Positions 25,345 through 34,661 of a DNA stretch of 64,000 nt are shown here, in pieces. Within the stretch, counting starts at the first letter, position 1, and each line of letters begins with the position of its first letter. The translations under genes were made by a program, and so were the position numbers. The DNA is from Nostoc linckia NIES-25. GTDB lineage: Bacteria; Cyanobacteriota; Cyanobacteriia; Cyanobacteriales; Nostocaceae. The notes below the pieces were generated by a model that had not been told where the DNA came from, did no database searches, and saw only the letters and a program-made list of their open reading frames with translations. The DNA is taken from the NCBI RefSeq assembly GCF_002368035.1, contig NZ_AP018224.1:163386-227385 (forward strand), given 5' to 3'.

Positions 25345-26474
25345 CGAGCGTGTCTACTCAACTTTAGTATGTGTACAACCTCTGGATTTAACTTCTATTG
25401 GGCGATCTACAGGTACTCATTTGGCGCTGAAATTTTCTTATTCCAATTTGAAAAAAGAATGCGACAGATACACATCCCCAAAACCTTGTCCTGTCTGGAT
25501 TCTTAATGCATGAATTTTGCTCCCTCCTGCCAAGAAGCAAGCTACGTGCAACGTGTCGTAAAGCCTGCGGCATCGCTTCTCTACGAGACGCTTCGCGAAC
25601 GCGTCGGGCGCAGCCTCTCGTAGAGAAGACAAAAGTTGCGTGCGGTGAGTCTAGTTCCGTTCGCGTAGCGTCTCCTTAGGATTCACCCGTTCGCTGAAAG
25701 CATTCCCGCAGGGTAGGCTCTCAAGGGTAGGTTTTTTAGATTTGACCAATTTTTTGGGTTTTAAAACCCAAATCATGGTCTGAAACCTTAAAACTCCGTT
25801 GAATAATTGAGAATATTATCAATAATTTCTCGGAAACTTAAATCCCTACTCTTGAAAGGGTTCCCCCTGCCCTTGCAAACTCTTCAAGACGAATGCGCGA
25901 ATTTTGAGTTGGTATTATCCCCCTCCCCAGCATTGAAAGACTAGGAATTTAATGATAGTCTAAATCACATAACAGTGGAAAAAATTGCTTTTTTTGACTA
26001 ACTAAAGATATTTCATAAAAATATCAAACTTTTTGTCCGCAAGATGCAGACAAAGACACAGTTACCACAGAAAACGTTACACTTTACACTATCGGTTTTT
26101 ATGCCAGTAAAATTTTACATTCAGACAGAGTGGGCAACTGGTTTTCTTCACTAAAAGTAGGCAGTCATATGTCCTACACAAGTTGCGTGTCTGGAAGATG
26201 AGCAAATAGCTGGTCAATAATTACTGGCTAGTTTAGATATTTAGAAAAATCCACAATATTGAATAATATTGCTTGTTTTTGATATGTACTGACTAATCTT
26301 GAGAGTAAGTTTTTTGCTCTCATGTCAGTAACATCTTGCAATTGGGAACTATAAAACGAAGAGAAAGCTAGATTTTTAAATTTATGCTTATACCTGTTGA
26401 ATGTCTCATTCGATTGGTAATCTTTCAGATGTTTTCTAGTTTGATTCAACCTCTCAAAACTATCAGGAGCAAAT
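25345..26474. repeat. Long gene-free region with GC-rich dispersed repeats
   Basis: Between 25560 and 25730 lie palindrome-prone blocks such as TCTCTACGAGACGCTTCGCG and GCCTCTCGTAGAGAAG, typical Nostocales dispersed repeats. TTTGGGTTTTAAAACCCAAA (25753-25772) is a perfect 20-bp palindrome and may be a terminator for the upstream gene. The rest is AT-rich, and the last 200 bp should contain the rocD promoter. Confidence 0.55.
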
Positions 26475-27725
26475 ATGCAGGCAGCAAACGTAACTCTGGG
26501 AATTCCCAACTTCAACACTATGAATACCCAGGATTATATTGAACTAGAACAGCAATATGGTGCTGATAATTATCATCCTTTAGATGTAGTTATCACTAAA
26601 GGAGAAGGTGTGTGGGTATGGGATATAGAAGGTAAAAAATATCTAGATTTTCTTTCAGCTTATTCAGCATTAAATCAGGGTCATTGTCATCCCAAAATCC
26701 TTGAAGCAATGATAAAACAAGCCGAGAAAGTTACACTAACTTCCAGGGCTTTTCGCAATGACCAATTAGGAAGATTTTATCAAAAGCTTTCTGAGATTTC
26801 TGGCTTACCTAAAGTGCTACCCATGAATTCGGGAGCCGAAGCTGTGGAAACTGCTATCAAAGCCATTCGTAAATGGGCTTATAAAGTAAAAGGTGTACCA
26901 GAAAATCAAGCAGAAATTATTGTTTGTAATAATAATTTTTCGGGACGCACTATTAGTTTGATTAGCTTTTCGACAGAAGAACAATATCAAGATGGATTTG
27001 GGCCTTTAACTACTGGGTTTAAAGTTATCCCTTTTGGTGATGCTGAAGCATTAAAAAAAGCGATTACTCCTAACACTGCGGCATTTTTGGTAGAACCAAT
27101 TCAGGGTGAAGGAGGTATTATTGTTCCTCCCAATGGGTTTTTAAAGCAAGCAGAACAAATCTGTCGCCATCATAATGTCTTACTGGTTTTTGATGAAATC
27201 CAAACAGGTTTGGGAAGAACAGGTAAAATGTTTGCCCATCAATACGAGGATGTCCAACCTGATGGTATAACTGTAGGTAAAGCTTTATCTGGTGGATTTT
27301 ATCCCATTTCTGCGTTTATTTCTACTGACGAAGTGATGGGTGTATTTCAGCCAGGAGATCATGGTAGTACCTTTGGTGGAAATCCTTTAGCTGCTGCTAT
27401 TGGAATTGCAGCACTTGATGTTCTTATAGAAGAAGAATTATCAGAAAAAGCCTTACATCTGGGAGGATATTTTCTAGATAAATTACAATCAATTCAGAGT
27501 TCATATATTAAGGAAGTCCGTGGCAAAGGTTTATTAATCGGCATGGAATTGTACCCCGAAGCCGGTGGTGCTAGACGTTTTTGTAAAGCCTTAGCTAAAG
27601 AGGGATTATTAGCTAAAGAAACTAGAGATAATGTCATTCGTTTTGCCCCTCCCTTAGTTATTTCCCAAGATGAAATAGATTGGGCATTGGAGAAAATTGA
27701 GCGAGTTTTAACAACCACTTGTTAG
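26475..27725 (+). CDS. rocD: Ornithine aminotransferase
   Basis: This class III PLP aminotransferase converts ornithine and 2-oxoglutarate to glutamate semialdehyde and glutamate. The PLP lysine is in DGITVGKALSGGFYP near residue 271; LLVFDEIQTGLGRTGKM holds the pyridine-binding Asp, and MNSGAEAVETAIKA binds phosphate. GPLTTGFKVIPFG and LNQGHCHPKIL support ornithine rather than acetylornithine use. The start at 26475 is preceded by AGGAG; an internal ATG at 26520 is a less likely alternative. The next gene is a polyamine enzyme, so arginine/ornithine metabolism is the theme. Confidence 0.9.
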   Translation: MQAANVTLGIPNFNTMNTQDYIELEQQYGADNYHPLDVVITKGEGVWVWDIEGKKYLDFLSAYSALNQGHCHPKILEAMIKQAEKVTLTSRAFRNDQLGRFYQKLSEISGLPKVLPMNSGAEAVETAIKAIRKWAYKVKGVPENQAEIIVCNNNFSGRTISLISFSTEEQYQDGFGPLTTGFKVIPFGDAEALKKAITPNTAAFLVEPIQGEGGIIVPPNGFLKQAEQICRHHNVLLVFDEIQTGLGRTGKMFAHQYEDVQPDGITVGKALSGGFYPISAFISTDEVMGVFQPGDHGSTFGGNPLAAAIGIAALDVLIEEELSEKALHLGGYFLDKLQSIQSSYIKEVRGKGLLIGMELYPEAGGARRFCKALAKEGLLAKETRDNVIRFAPPLVISQDEIDWALEKIERVLTTTC

Positions 27726-28145
27726 TTTGGCGTAAATTGAGTTCTGCGGGGTGACTTGTAGTGTTTGAGAAGTCATTAGTAGCAAAATTGAACAATCGTC
27801 TCACCCAACTCATGAGTATCTGGGAATTGCACGTCAAGTTAAATAAAAGACGGCAATCTGATCCTGGTTTGTCCTGGTACGACCACTGTGAAGCGCCTAG
27901 TACAAGAAGGCAAAAGTAAAAAGTGAGCCACTGCGTTGGGCGGGTTTCCCGACTTGTACCCCTACGGGGAAGCAAGCTACGCGTAGCGTCTCCGATTAGG
28001 AGAAGCAAGTGGCGTTAGCGACGCAGGAGCGTGACTCTGAAGGAGTCAAAAGGCAAAAGAAAGAAGTTTTATAGTATGGGCTTTTGCCTTCTAGATGCTA
28101 TGCAGACCGAATGATTTTAATTTTCAATAAAAAGGACAATCTACC
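27726..28145. other. Intergenic region with dispersed repeats before speY
   Basis: GC-rich blocks such as AAGCAAGCTACGCGTAGCG and GCGTTAGCGACGCAGGAGCG (about 27970-28035) resemble those after 25560. No gene recognised. Two candidate frames on the minus strand read through repeats and are unlikely to be real. Confidence 0.5.
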
Positions 28146-29189
28146 ATGAATCGTGAAGAACTTTTGCAAGAAACCGTGCAACCAATTGACATTAAAGCTT
28201 TCGATGTTGTTGGCTTAGTGGAAGCTATGAGTAAGACAGCTTTCCAAGGTCGAAATTTGGGAAGGGCAGCGAAAATTTATGATGCAATGCTGCAAGATAA
28301 AGAATGTACGATTATTCTGTGTTTAGCTGGGTCTTTATTTAGTGCTGGACTCAAGGGAATAGTCCATGATTTAATTACTCATAATATGGTAGATGCGATC
28401 GTGTCTACTGGCGCTAACATTGTCGATCAAGATTTCTTTGAAGCTTTGGGTTATCGTCATTATGTCGGCGACCCCTTTGCTGATGATGAGGTGTTAAGAC
28501 AGCAACGAATAGACCGCATATATGACACCTATATTGATGAAGATCAGCTGCGGGTGTGTGACATGACGATCGCAGAAATCGCCGAGGGTTTAGAGAAGCG
28601 TCCCTATTCTTCACGGGAATTTATTCAGGAAATGGCGGTTTATTTGGAACGTCGGGGAAACTATGGTCAATCTGTGGTGCAAGCTGCTTATCAACACCAA
28701 GTACCAATTTTTGTCCCTGCTTTTAGTGACTGTTCTGCTGGCTTTGGCTTAGTGCATCATCAATGGAATTCTCCAGAATCTCATTTAACCATTGACTCGG
28801 TGCGAGACTTCCGGGAGTTGACGCAGTGCAAACTAGCTTCCAAATATACTGGATTGGTGATGATTGGTGGCGGTGTACCGAAAAACTTCGCTCAGGATAC
28901 AGTGGTAGCTGCGGAAATGCTGGGATTTGAGACGAGTATGCACAAGTATACAATTCAAGTCACCGTTGCTGATGAGCGTGATGGGGCTTTATCTGGTTCT
29001 ACTCTCAAAGAGGCTCATTCTTGGGGCAAAGTAGATAAAGCTACTGAACAAATGGTCTTTTCTGAGGCGACTGTGGCTTTACCATTAATCGCGGGGTATG
29101 CCTATGGTAAGGGTAATTGGCGCGATCGCCAACCGCATCATTTAGCTGATTTATTCACTAAACCTCAACCCAAGGTAGTGACTGCCTAG
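28146..29189 (+). CDS. speY: Deoxyhypusine-synthase homologue, probable homospermidine synthase
   Basis: The 347-residue protein has the deoxyhypusine synthase fold motifs. NAD-binding segments are in ILCLAGSLFSAGLKGIVHD and DAIVSTGANIVDQDF; GGGVPKNFAQDTV is also conserved. Bacteria lack the eIF5A substrate, and in Anabaena a homologue (SpeY) is known to be needed for homospermidine synthesis from putrescine and spermidine-type donors. The neighbouring rocD supports a role in ornithine-derived amines. It is followed by a perfect palindromic terminator. Confidence 0.85.
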   Translation: MNREELLQETVQPIDIKAFDVVGLVEAMSKTAFQGRNLGRAAKIYDAMLQDKECTIILCLAGSLFSAGLKGIVHDLITHNMVDAIVSTGANIVDQDFFEALGYRHYVGDPFADDEVLRQQRIDRIYDTYIDEDQLRVCDMTIAEIAEGLEKRPYSSREFIQEMAVYLERRGNYGQSVVQAAYQHQVPIFVPAFSDCSAGFGLVHHQWNSPESHLTIDSVRDFRELTQCKLASKYTGLVMIGGGVPKNFAQDTVVAAEMLGFETSMHKYTIQVTVADERDGALSGSTLKEAHSWGKVDKATEQMVFSEATVALPLIAGYAYGKGNWRDRQPHHLADLFTKPQPKVVTA

Positions 29190-29196
29190 AAATTTT

Positions 29197-29218
29197 CAGG
29201 GGGTAAATTTACCCCCTG
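29197..29218. terminator. Palindromic terminator after speY
   Basis: An 11-bp perfect inverted repeat (CAGGGGGTAAA and its complement) lies 8 bp after the speY stop. There is no long T-run. Confidence 0.6.
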
Positions 29219-29491
29219 TCACATGAGAAACATAACTTGAATATTAGCTATAGCGTGTTATGTTCCCCTTCATCTTGGCAAAAATATGAAGTTTGTATTT
29301 ATCTCTTGTGTTAGATAACACAACTAAGTGGTCAACTTATGGTAGAAATTGTTTGTTTTTTTGGTGTAAATTATTTGATTTTTTTACGTAACTCTTTGTA
29401 TCGTTAGGAAGACGATGATTATATAAAGTTTTTTTAAGATTGGAGACAAGATAGATAAAGTACAAACACAAAATCAAAAAGGCAACGAATT

Positions 29492-29710
29492 ATGCAAGAA
29501 ATAAAAGAGGTAAAAGGAAGCCAGGATTTACTTCCAGAAATTAAAGAGCCTTATTATTACGCTGGTACTCGTTGGAGATGGGGTTTCCAACCAAGTGCAG
29601 AGATTTGGAACGGACGCTTGGCGATGATTGGTTTTTTTGCAACTGCACTGTTTGAAATCCTTAATAAAGATGGGCTTCTTGGAGGACTGTTCTGGGGATT
29701 TTTCCAATAA
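29492..29710 (+). CDS. High-light-inducible protein (Hlip/SCP)
   Basis: The 72-residue protein has one membrane helix with the chlorophyll a/b-binding motif AEIWNGRLAMIGFFATALFE (ExxNGRxAM). Hlips sit in thylakoids, bind chlorophyll and carotenoid, and protect photosystem II and chlorophyll synthesis under excess light. The N-terminal 35 residues are soluble, with YYYAGTRWRWGFQPS. It has its own promoter region of about 270 bp and an AAGG site. Plasmid copies of such genes are consistent with a stress cargo. Confidence 0.93.
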   Translation: MQEIKEVKGSQDLLPEIKEPYYYAGTRWRWGFQPSAEIWNGRLAMIGFFATALFEILNKDGLLGGLFWGFFQ

Positions 29711-29810
29711 AAAAGTAATACTGCTCTTGCTCTATATTCCTGGATTGCAGAATCACAAAAATCCCCATCTTTCGGAGAATTTGGTTTAAACAAGTATGCT
29801 CAAATATTGC

Positions 29811-29845
29811 GCTCCATTCATGATATTAACTATCATGAATGGAGC
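29811..29845. terminator. 15-bp hairpin between convergent hlip and hypB
   Basis: GCTCCATTCATGATA and its exact complement (29811-29825, 29831-29845) have a 5-nt loop and are followed by TAAAAATTTT. It lies about 100 bp after the Hlip stop and before the hypB stop. Confidence 0.75.
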
Positions 29846-29952
29846 GTAAAAATTTTGCTCGTGTATCCTCATCTAGATATTTCCGCATCCTGTTTTGACA
29901 CTAAATTGTAAATCTATTAAATGAATTGTCTAGATTGAAATTTAAACTCACT

Positions 29953-30882
29953 TTATGAATATACCTGTGAACTATTTTTAACCTTTTCTGATAACCACTT
30001 ATACCAACTTTCTAACCCAGTTCCCGTTAACGCCGAAACTTGAAAAACCTGAATTTGAGGATTAACCTGCTGGGCGTATTCTATACAACGCTGAACGTCA
30101 AACTGCACATGAGGTAGTAAATCAATTTTGGTGAGAATCATTATCTCACTAGCACGAAATATATGAGGATATTTTATCGGCTTATCTTCTCCCTCAGTGA
30201 CAGACAAAATTACTACTTTGAAGTGTTCTCCTAAATCAAATAAGGCGGGACAAACAAGATTACCCACATTCTCAATCATCACCACTGAATTCAACGGCGG
30301 ATTCAGTTGTTGTAAACCCCGTTCTACCATCGCTGCATCTAAATGACAGCCTGTACCTGTGTTGATTTGTACTACTTTACAGCCTGTATCTTGAATTTTC
30401 TTAGCATCATTAATCGTTTCTTGATCTCCTTCAATCACGCTGATAGACAACTGATGTTTTAAATCATTAATAGTGCGAGTTAATAGTGTTGTTTTTCCTG
30501 AACCTGGAGAACTCATTAGATTTAAAGCAAGGATATTGCGGCCTTTAAACCATCCACGATTTTGGGCTGCTATTAAATTATTTTTTGCTAAAATATCTTG
30601 CTCTAAAGATATAGTTGTGCTATTTAATTGAGCATGAATCTGAGACGTTTCTGAGATGGAATCATGACTGTGAGAATGCGTGACTACAGTGCCATCTGGT
30701 AAAGTGTGGGTGTGGACATGATGAGAATCATGATTGTGAGAATGGGCGATCGCTGTATCTTCATGTGAAGTATGAGCATGGTGATGATGCTCATCTTGTG
30801 AGCTAATTACTGCTACTTCATTTGTTTCAGTGTTGATGATTTTGACTTCAGCATCGTCAGAGCAACCGCAAGTTACACACAT
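29953..30882 (-). CDS. hypB: Hydrogenase/urease nickel-insertion GTPase HypB
   Basis: The N-terminus MCVTCGCSDD is the high-affinity nickel site of HypB. Residues 30-75 form a His-rich nickel-storage stretch (HHHHAHTSHED and several HSHSHD-like runs). The GTPase domain has P-loop MSSPGSGKTTLLTR, EGDQETINDAKK and the TKIDLL base-recognition loop. IENVGNLVCPALFDLGEH is family-typical. At 309 residues it is complete. No hydrogenase structural genes lie in the window, so it may serve chromosomal enzymes or work in metal handling with the CsoR-family regulator and metal importer nearby. Confidence 0.94.
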   Translation of the reverse strand: MCVTCGCSDDAEVKIINTETNEVAVISSQDEHHHHAHTSHEDTAIAHSHNHDSHHVHTHTLPDGTVVTHSHSHDSISETSQIHAQLNSTTISLEQDILAKNNLIAAQNRGWFKGRNILALNLMSSPGSGKTTLLTRTINDLKHQLSISVIEGDQETINDAKKIQDTGCKVVQINTGTGCHLDAAMVERGLQQLNPPLNSVVMIENVGNLVCPALFDLGEHFKVVILSVTEGEDKPIKYPHIFRASEIMILTKIDLLPHVQFDVQRCIEYAQQVNPQIQVFQVSALTGTGLESWYKWLSEKVKNSSQVYS

Positions 30883-31046
30883 AATTTTTCTTTAAGTCTC
30901 ATGCTTTCAAAAAGCGTACCAATTGTCTGATAAGGAAAAAGTTTATTAAATACAGATATAAATATTAAAGCTTAGATAATATTTATTAGCCTTATTTAAA
31001 AGCTAAATATTTTGAAATATAGAGAAAAAATAATTTAATCTAACTT

Positions 31047-31589
31047 TTAAAAACTCTTAGATACTTTTTCAATTATTTTATTATTAATATCAACATTAAA
31101 CAGAGATTCACTAGAAGTATTCATCACTGCATCATAGCGCTGACGTTCATTTAGCTCCTGGTTCCACTTATTAAGTAAAGAACTAGCCGTAGCTGGTATT
31201 ACATAACGCAGTGATTTTCTGTTTTTCTTATTATTAATTAGAACAATACCAAAGTTGCTAAAGTCGCTTTTAGAGGGGAGAATCCGTAGAGAGTTTTGTC
31301 CCGGCGTAGCGACTGTAGCAATCATGATACCATCCGCAACACAAGGACAGGGCGCATTAGCACCGTCAAGGTAAGTAATGTCCAAGTCGCGTGGTTTAGC
31401 ATCAAGACGCTGCATTGCATCTAATCCTATACGTATTCCCAGAGCAATGTAACTACCAAAACCTCCATGTACCCGCCTTCCCAGAGCGATCCATTCTTCT
31501 GGAGTTTCGGCCTTTGCTGGCACAGACGCAAGTAAAAAATACAAGCAAATTAGTAAGCATCCAAGTTGCGTAAGTTTGTTAGGCATCAC
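31047..31589 (-). CDS. FmdE-like exported protein
   Basis: A signal peptide (LGCLLICLYFLLASVPAKA) precedes a domain with GRRVHGGFGSYIALGIRIGL, which resembles the start of FmdE-type proteins (HGH..PG..LG), and a Cys pair in NAPCPCVADG. FmdE homologues outside methanogens bind zinc or other metals. Context with HypB and a metal importer suggests a periplasmic metal protein. The weaker HGG in place of HGH makes the family call tentative. Confidence 0.55.
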   Translation of the reverse strand: MMPNKLTQLGCLLICLYFLLASVPAKAETPEEWIALGRRVHGGFGSYIALGIRIGLDAMQRLDAKPRDLDITYLDGANAPCPCVADGIMIATVATPGQNSLRILPSKSDFSNFGIVLINNKKNRKSLRYVIPATASSLLNKWNQELNERQRYDAVMNTSSESLFNVDINNKIIEKVSKSF

Positions 31590-32059
31590 TATACTTTGTA
31601 ATATTTTCAGGTGATAAAATGAGTACTTTTATGAGCTATTTGACCATGAAAGCCACATTCATAAGCTATGTGAAAAGTTTCTCAAGATTATTTAAATAAA
31701 AATAAAGCAGATTTCAGCAGTCATAGAATTAAAACAGATTTTCTATCTAAAAGACCCATTTTTGTATATTACTTATTTGCTAACTGCAATCATTTCCAAA
31801 GCATTAACAATTGACTACTGGCAACTAAAAAGTAAGACTTCACCGCATAACAGAACTAAATCTAAGTGGTTCTTCCGTACCTGTTATGTCAAATTATTAG
31901 TTAAACATCAATCAAAACTTGCTGAAAAAATCTAGGTTAAAAACTCAAAACACTGCTCAACAGCTAAAATGTTATTAAATAATGCCTATTTTTATTGTTT
32001 TGCCAGGGTTTCATGATAATCGTGAATGTAATTTAGCATAGTATGTAATGAAGAGCCAT
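31590..32059. other. AT-rich intergenic region, nothing recognised
   Basis: 470 bp without a credible gene. The part next to 31589 should include the promoter of the FmdE-like gene, and the part next to 32060 the 3' region of the regulator. Confidence 0.4.
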
Positions 32060-32368
32060 CTAAGTTAAAAAGCGATCCAATACAGTCTTTAATGCTGCAA
32101 TTTCAGTTTTGATATCTCCTTCATTAGTAGTTCGAGCAATAGATTCCTTGAGATATTCATGTAAAATAATTCGCCCAACCTGTTTAATTGCTCCTCGGAC
32201 AGCAGCTATTTGAACTAATACATCTGGGCAAGGACGGCTAGACTCAACCATATTCTTGACACCGCGAATATGTCCTTCAATGCGGGATAATCGCTTCATC
32301 AAATCATCTAGAGATGCTTCACTATAACTATGTTGGAGATTGGGTAAAGTTTTTTGTTCGGAATCCAT
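32060..32368 (-). CDS. CsoR/RcnR/FrmR-family repressor
   Basis: The 102-residue all-helical protein has the family core LMKRLSRIEGHIRGVKNMVE, then Cys in SRPCPDVLVQ and His in GRIILHEYLKES. The second Cys found four residues after the His in copper- or nickel-sensing CsoR/InrS is replaced by Lys. That leaves a reduced ligand set more like FrmR, a formaldehyde or zinc/cobalt responder. It is divergent from the metal importer genes over 339 bp and likely controls them, itself, or the HypB/FmdE genes. Confidence 0.85.
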   Translation of the reverse strand: MDSEQKTLPNLQHSYSEASLDDLMKRLSRIEGHIRGVKNMVESSRPCPDVLVQIAAVRGAIKQVGRIILHEYLKESIARTTNEGDIKTEIAALKTVLDRFLT

Positions 32369-32707
32369 GTAGCTGTTTTTGTTAACTTTTTTGTTGGTTT
32401 GAAATCGATTAGTGATGGTTTATGGGCAAGCAAAGACTTGACTATTAATTTATCAAGCAACTGTCAAGAATTTCAGAAAATGTAAATATCATGTAGCAAA
32501 ACCTAATTTTTATAAAATTAAATCTATCTCTAGTAATAATTTTTTAAATTAATTAAAAATCAAATTAGCTCTAGGAGTAGATATATATTAAAAAAATCTA
32601 AAAATTGCTTTAATATCCCCTACTGGGGCATTGCATTAATTAACAGAAAAAAGATGTACTGAGAAATAAATTAACAACAAAAAAGTATTACTATTTAAGT
32701 CTGAGTA
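32369..32707. promoter_or_regulatory. Divergent promoter region of regulator and metal importer
   Basis: Very AT-rich, 339 bp. It presumably holds the operator of the CsoR-type repressor, but I could not identify a G-tract palindrome of the known CsoR type or a 7-1-7 Zur box. Confidence 0.4.
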
Positions 32708-33775
32708 ATGAAAACCTCTGCGTTGCTCCTAGTCTTTAGTTTGACACTCACCGCTTGTAATGCGCCTCAAAATACAGCAGTATCACCAACTCCTTCAGAA
32801 AGTACTGCGACTGTACAACCCGTACAGAACCAAACCAAAAGTAAAACTTTAGTTGTAACAACAGTAGCTCCGCTAACAAATATTGTCAGTAATATTGCAG
32901 GCGATCGCGTGCAAGTCAAAGGTATCATTCCCGAAGGTACTGACTCCCACACTTTTGAGCCACGTCCTAGCGATACTGATTTACTATCCAAAGCTAACTT
33001 AATCATCGTCAATGGACTGCACTTAGAAAGCCCAACAGAAAAACTCGCAAAAGCTTCTAAACCTCAACAAACAAACATCTACGAACTAGGTAGCAACACC
33101 ATTACCGAAAGTCAGTGGATTTATGACTTTAGCTTTCCCAAAGAAAAAGGAGATCCCAATCCGCATTTATGGGTGAACCCCAAGTATGCTGAAGCTTACG
33201 CCAAACTAGCTGCTAAACAGTTAACTCAATTAGATCCAGAGGGCAAAGATTACTACGCCAAAAATTTAAATAACTATTTGCAACGTCTCGACGCGCTAGA
33301 CAAAGTAACAAGAGAAGTCGTGGCTAGTATCCCCGCCAAAAATCGCAAACTCCTGACATACCATGACTCTTGGGCTTACTGGGCAAGAGAGTACGGCTTC
33401 CAGGTCATTGGTGCTATCCAACCCTCGGATTTTAAAGAACCTTCAGCACAAGACGTTGCCAAACTCATCGACCAGATTCGGAAACTGGGCGTACCTGCGA
33501 TTTTTGGTTCTGAGGTATACCCCAGCAAAGTAGAAGAGCAAATTGCCCGTGAAGCGAAGGTAAAAACCGCTAACACGGCTGATGACGAATTACCTGGTAC
33601 TGGTTCGGCTAATGCCATCGAAAATACCAATCCTCAACACACCTACATTGGCATGATGGCAAATAATCTGCGAATCATTGCCGAAAATCTGGGGGGCAAT
33701 CCCAAGTTGGTTGATAAGCTAAACACTACCAATGTCGTTGGCCCAACCGCAACCACCGCGACAACGGCTCAGTAG
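32708..33775 (+). CDS. Metal ABC transporter substrate-binding lipoprotein (cluster 9)
   Basis: A lipobox (LTLTACNAP) gives a membrane-anchored lipoprotein of 355 residues. Metal ligands expected of Zn/Mn-binding cluster 9 proteins are seen: His in GTDSHTFEPRPSD, His in PNPHLWVNPKYAE, His in LTYHDSWAYWAREYG and an acidic residue in IFGSEVYPSK. There is no long His-rich loop of the kind in ZnuA. Ligands fit manganese or zinc and the sequence cannot decide. It heads a three-gene importer operon with ATPase and permease. Confidence 0.9.
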   Translation: MKTSALLLVFSLTLTACNAPQNTAVSPTPSESTATVQPVQNQTKSKTLVVTTVAPLTNIVSNIAGDRVQVKGIIPEGTDSHTFEPRPSDTDLLSKANLIIVNGLHLESPTEKLAKASKPQQTNIYELGSNTITESQWIYDFSFPKEKGDPNPHLWVNPKYAEAYAKLAAKQLTQLDPEGKDYYAKNLNNYLQRLDALDKVTREVVASIPAKNRKLLTYHDSWAYWAREYGFQVIGAIQPSDFKEPSAQDVAKLIDQIRKLGVPAIFGSEVYPSKVEEQIAREAKVKTANTADDELPGTGSANAIENTNPQHTYIGMMANNLRIIAENLGGNPKLVDKLNTTNVVGPTATTATTAQ

Positions 33776-33793
33776 TAGTTATTAAATTAGTGC

Positions 33794-34636
33794 ATGGAAC
33801 CAATACTAGAAATTAAAAATCTCACTTGTGGTTTCCAAACTCAATCAGTTTTGACAAACGTCGATTTGCTCCTCTATCCTGGGCAATTGTCTGGCTTGGT
33901 TGGGCCTTCCGGCAGTGGCAAAACCACTCTAATTAAAGCAATATTAGGGTTGGTTCATCCTTGGGCTGGTGAAATTTGGTTTCGAGGAAAGCGGTTAAAG
34001 CCAGGAACAGCGCCGCCAAAAGTTGGGTATGTGCCACAGGTAGAAACAGTGGATTGGAATTTTCCAGTCACAGCACAAGAAGTAGTGATGATGGGACGTT
34101 ATCGCAAAAAACAATTTCTGCCTTGGACTTCACGACGCGATCGCCTTTTTGCCAAAGCACTCCTTGAACGAGTGGGAATTGCTCATGTCGCCCATCGCCC
34201 GATCGGTGAGTTATCGGGCGGACAACAACAACGAGTATTCATTGCACGGGCATTAGTGGGAGAACCAGAAATCGTCCTCTTAGACGAACCCACCAGTAGT
34301 TCCGACTTGCGGGTGCAGCACGAACTGTTACATCTGCTAGCTGAACTAAATCAGCAGGGGTTGACGATTCTGCTTTCTACCCATGACCTCAACTCTGTGG
34401 CAACGCATCTACCTTGGGTAGTATGTTTCAATCACGGCATCATTGATCAAGGTCAACCTAGTGAAGTTTTTACTCCTGCTACCTTAAAAAAGACCTTTGG
34501 TGCAGAAATGGTGGTATTTCACCAAAGCGATCGCATTTTGATTGCTAATGAAGGGACTTCCCTACGCCATCAGATGCAAGATAATTTGCCGCCGATTTTG
34601 CGACAATCTCACTCCAACCACAACACCCACAATTGA
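33794..34636 (+). CDS. Metal ABC transporter ATPase
   Basis: Walker A is GPSGSGKTTLIKAIL, the signature LSGGQQQRVFIARAL, Walker B PEIVLLDEPTSSSD and the switch His in LLSTHDLNSVA. It powers the importer formed with the lipoprotein (18 bp upstream) and permease. The C-terminal extension after residue 250 is not needed for catalysis. Related to MntA/ZnuC-type ATPases. Confidence 0.93.
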   Translation: MEPILEIKNLTCGFQTQSVLTNVDLLLYPGQLSGLVGPSGSGKTTLIKAILGLVHPWAGEIWFRGKRLKPGTAPPKVGYVPQVETVDWNFPVTAQEVVMMGRYRKKQFLPWTSRRDRLFAKALLERVGIAHVAHRPIGELSGGQQQRVFIARALVGEPEIVLLDEPTSSSDLRVQHELLHLLAELNQQGLTILLSTHDLNSVATHLPWVVCFNHGIIDQGQPSEVFTPATLKKTFGAEMVVFHQSDRILIANEGTSLRHQMQDNLPPILRQSHSNHNTHN

Positions 34637-34661
34637 AAATCGTAAATCCCAAATCAAAGCA

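Noticed and set aside
25388..25632. Minus-strand frames in the repeat region
   Set aside because: They follow dispersed GC-rich repeats and have no codon or start support.
27658..28008. 116-residue minus-strand frame
   Set aside because: It overlaps the 3' end of rocD and repeat sequence; no homology recognised.
32369..32707. Zur or CsoR operator upstream of the metal importer
   Set aside because: I found no convincing 7-1-7 palindrome or G-tract site in this AT-rich stretch.
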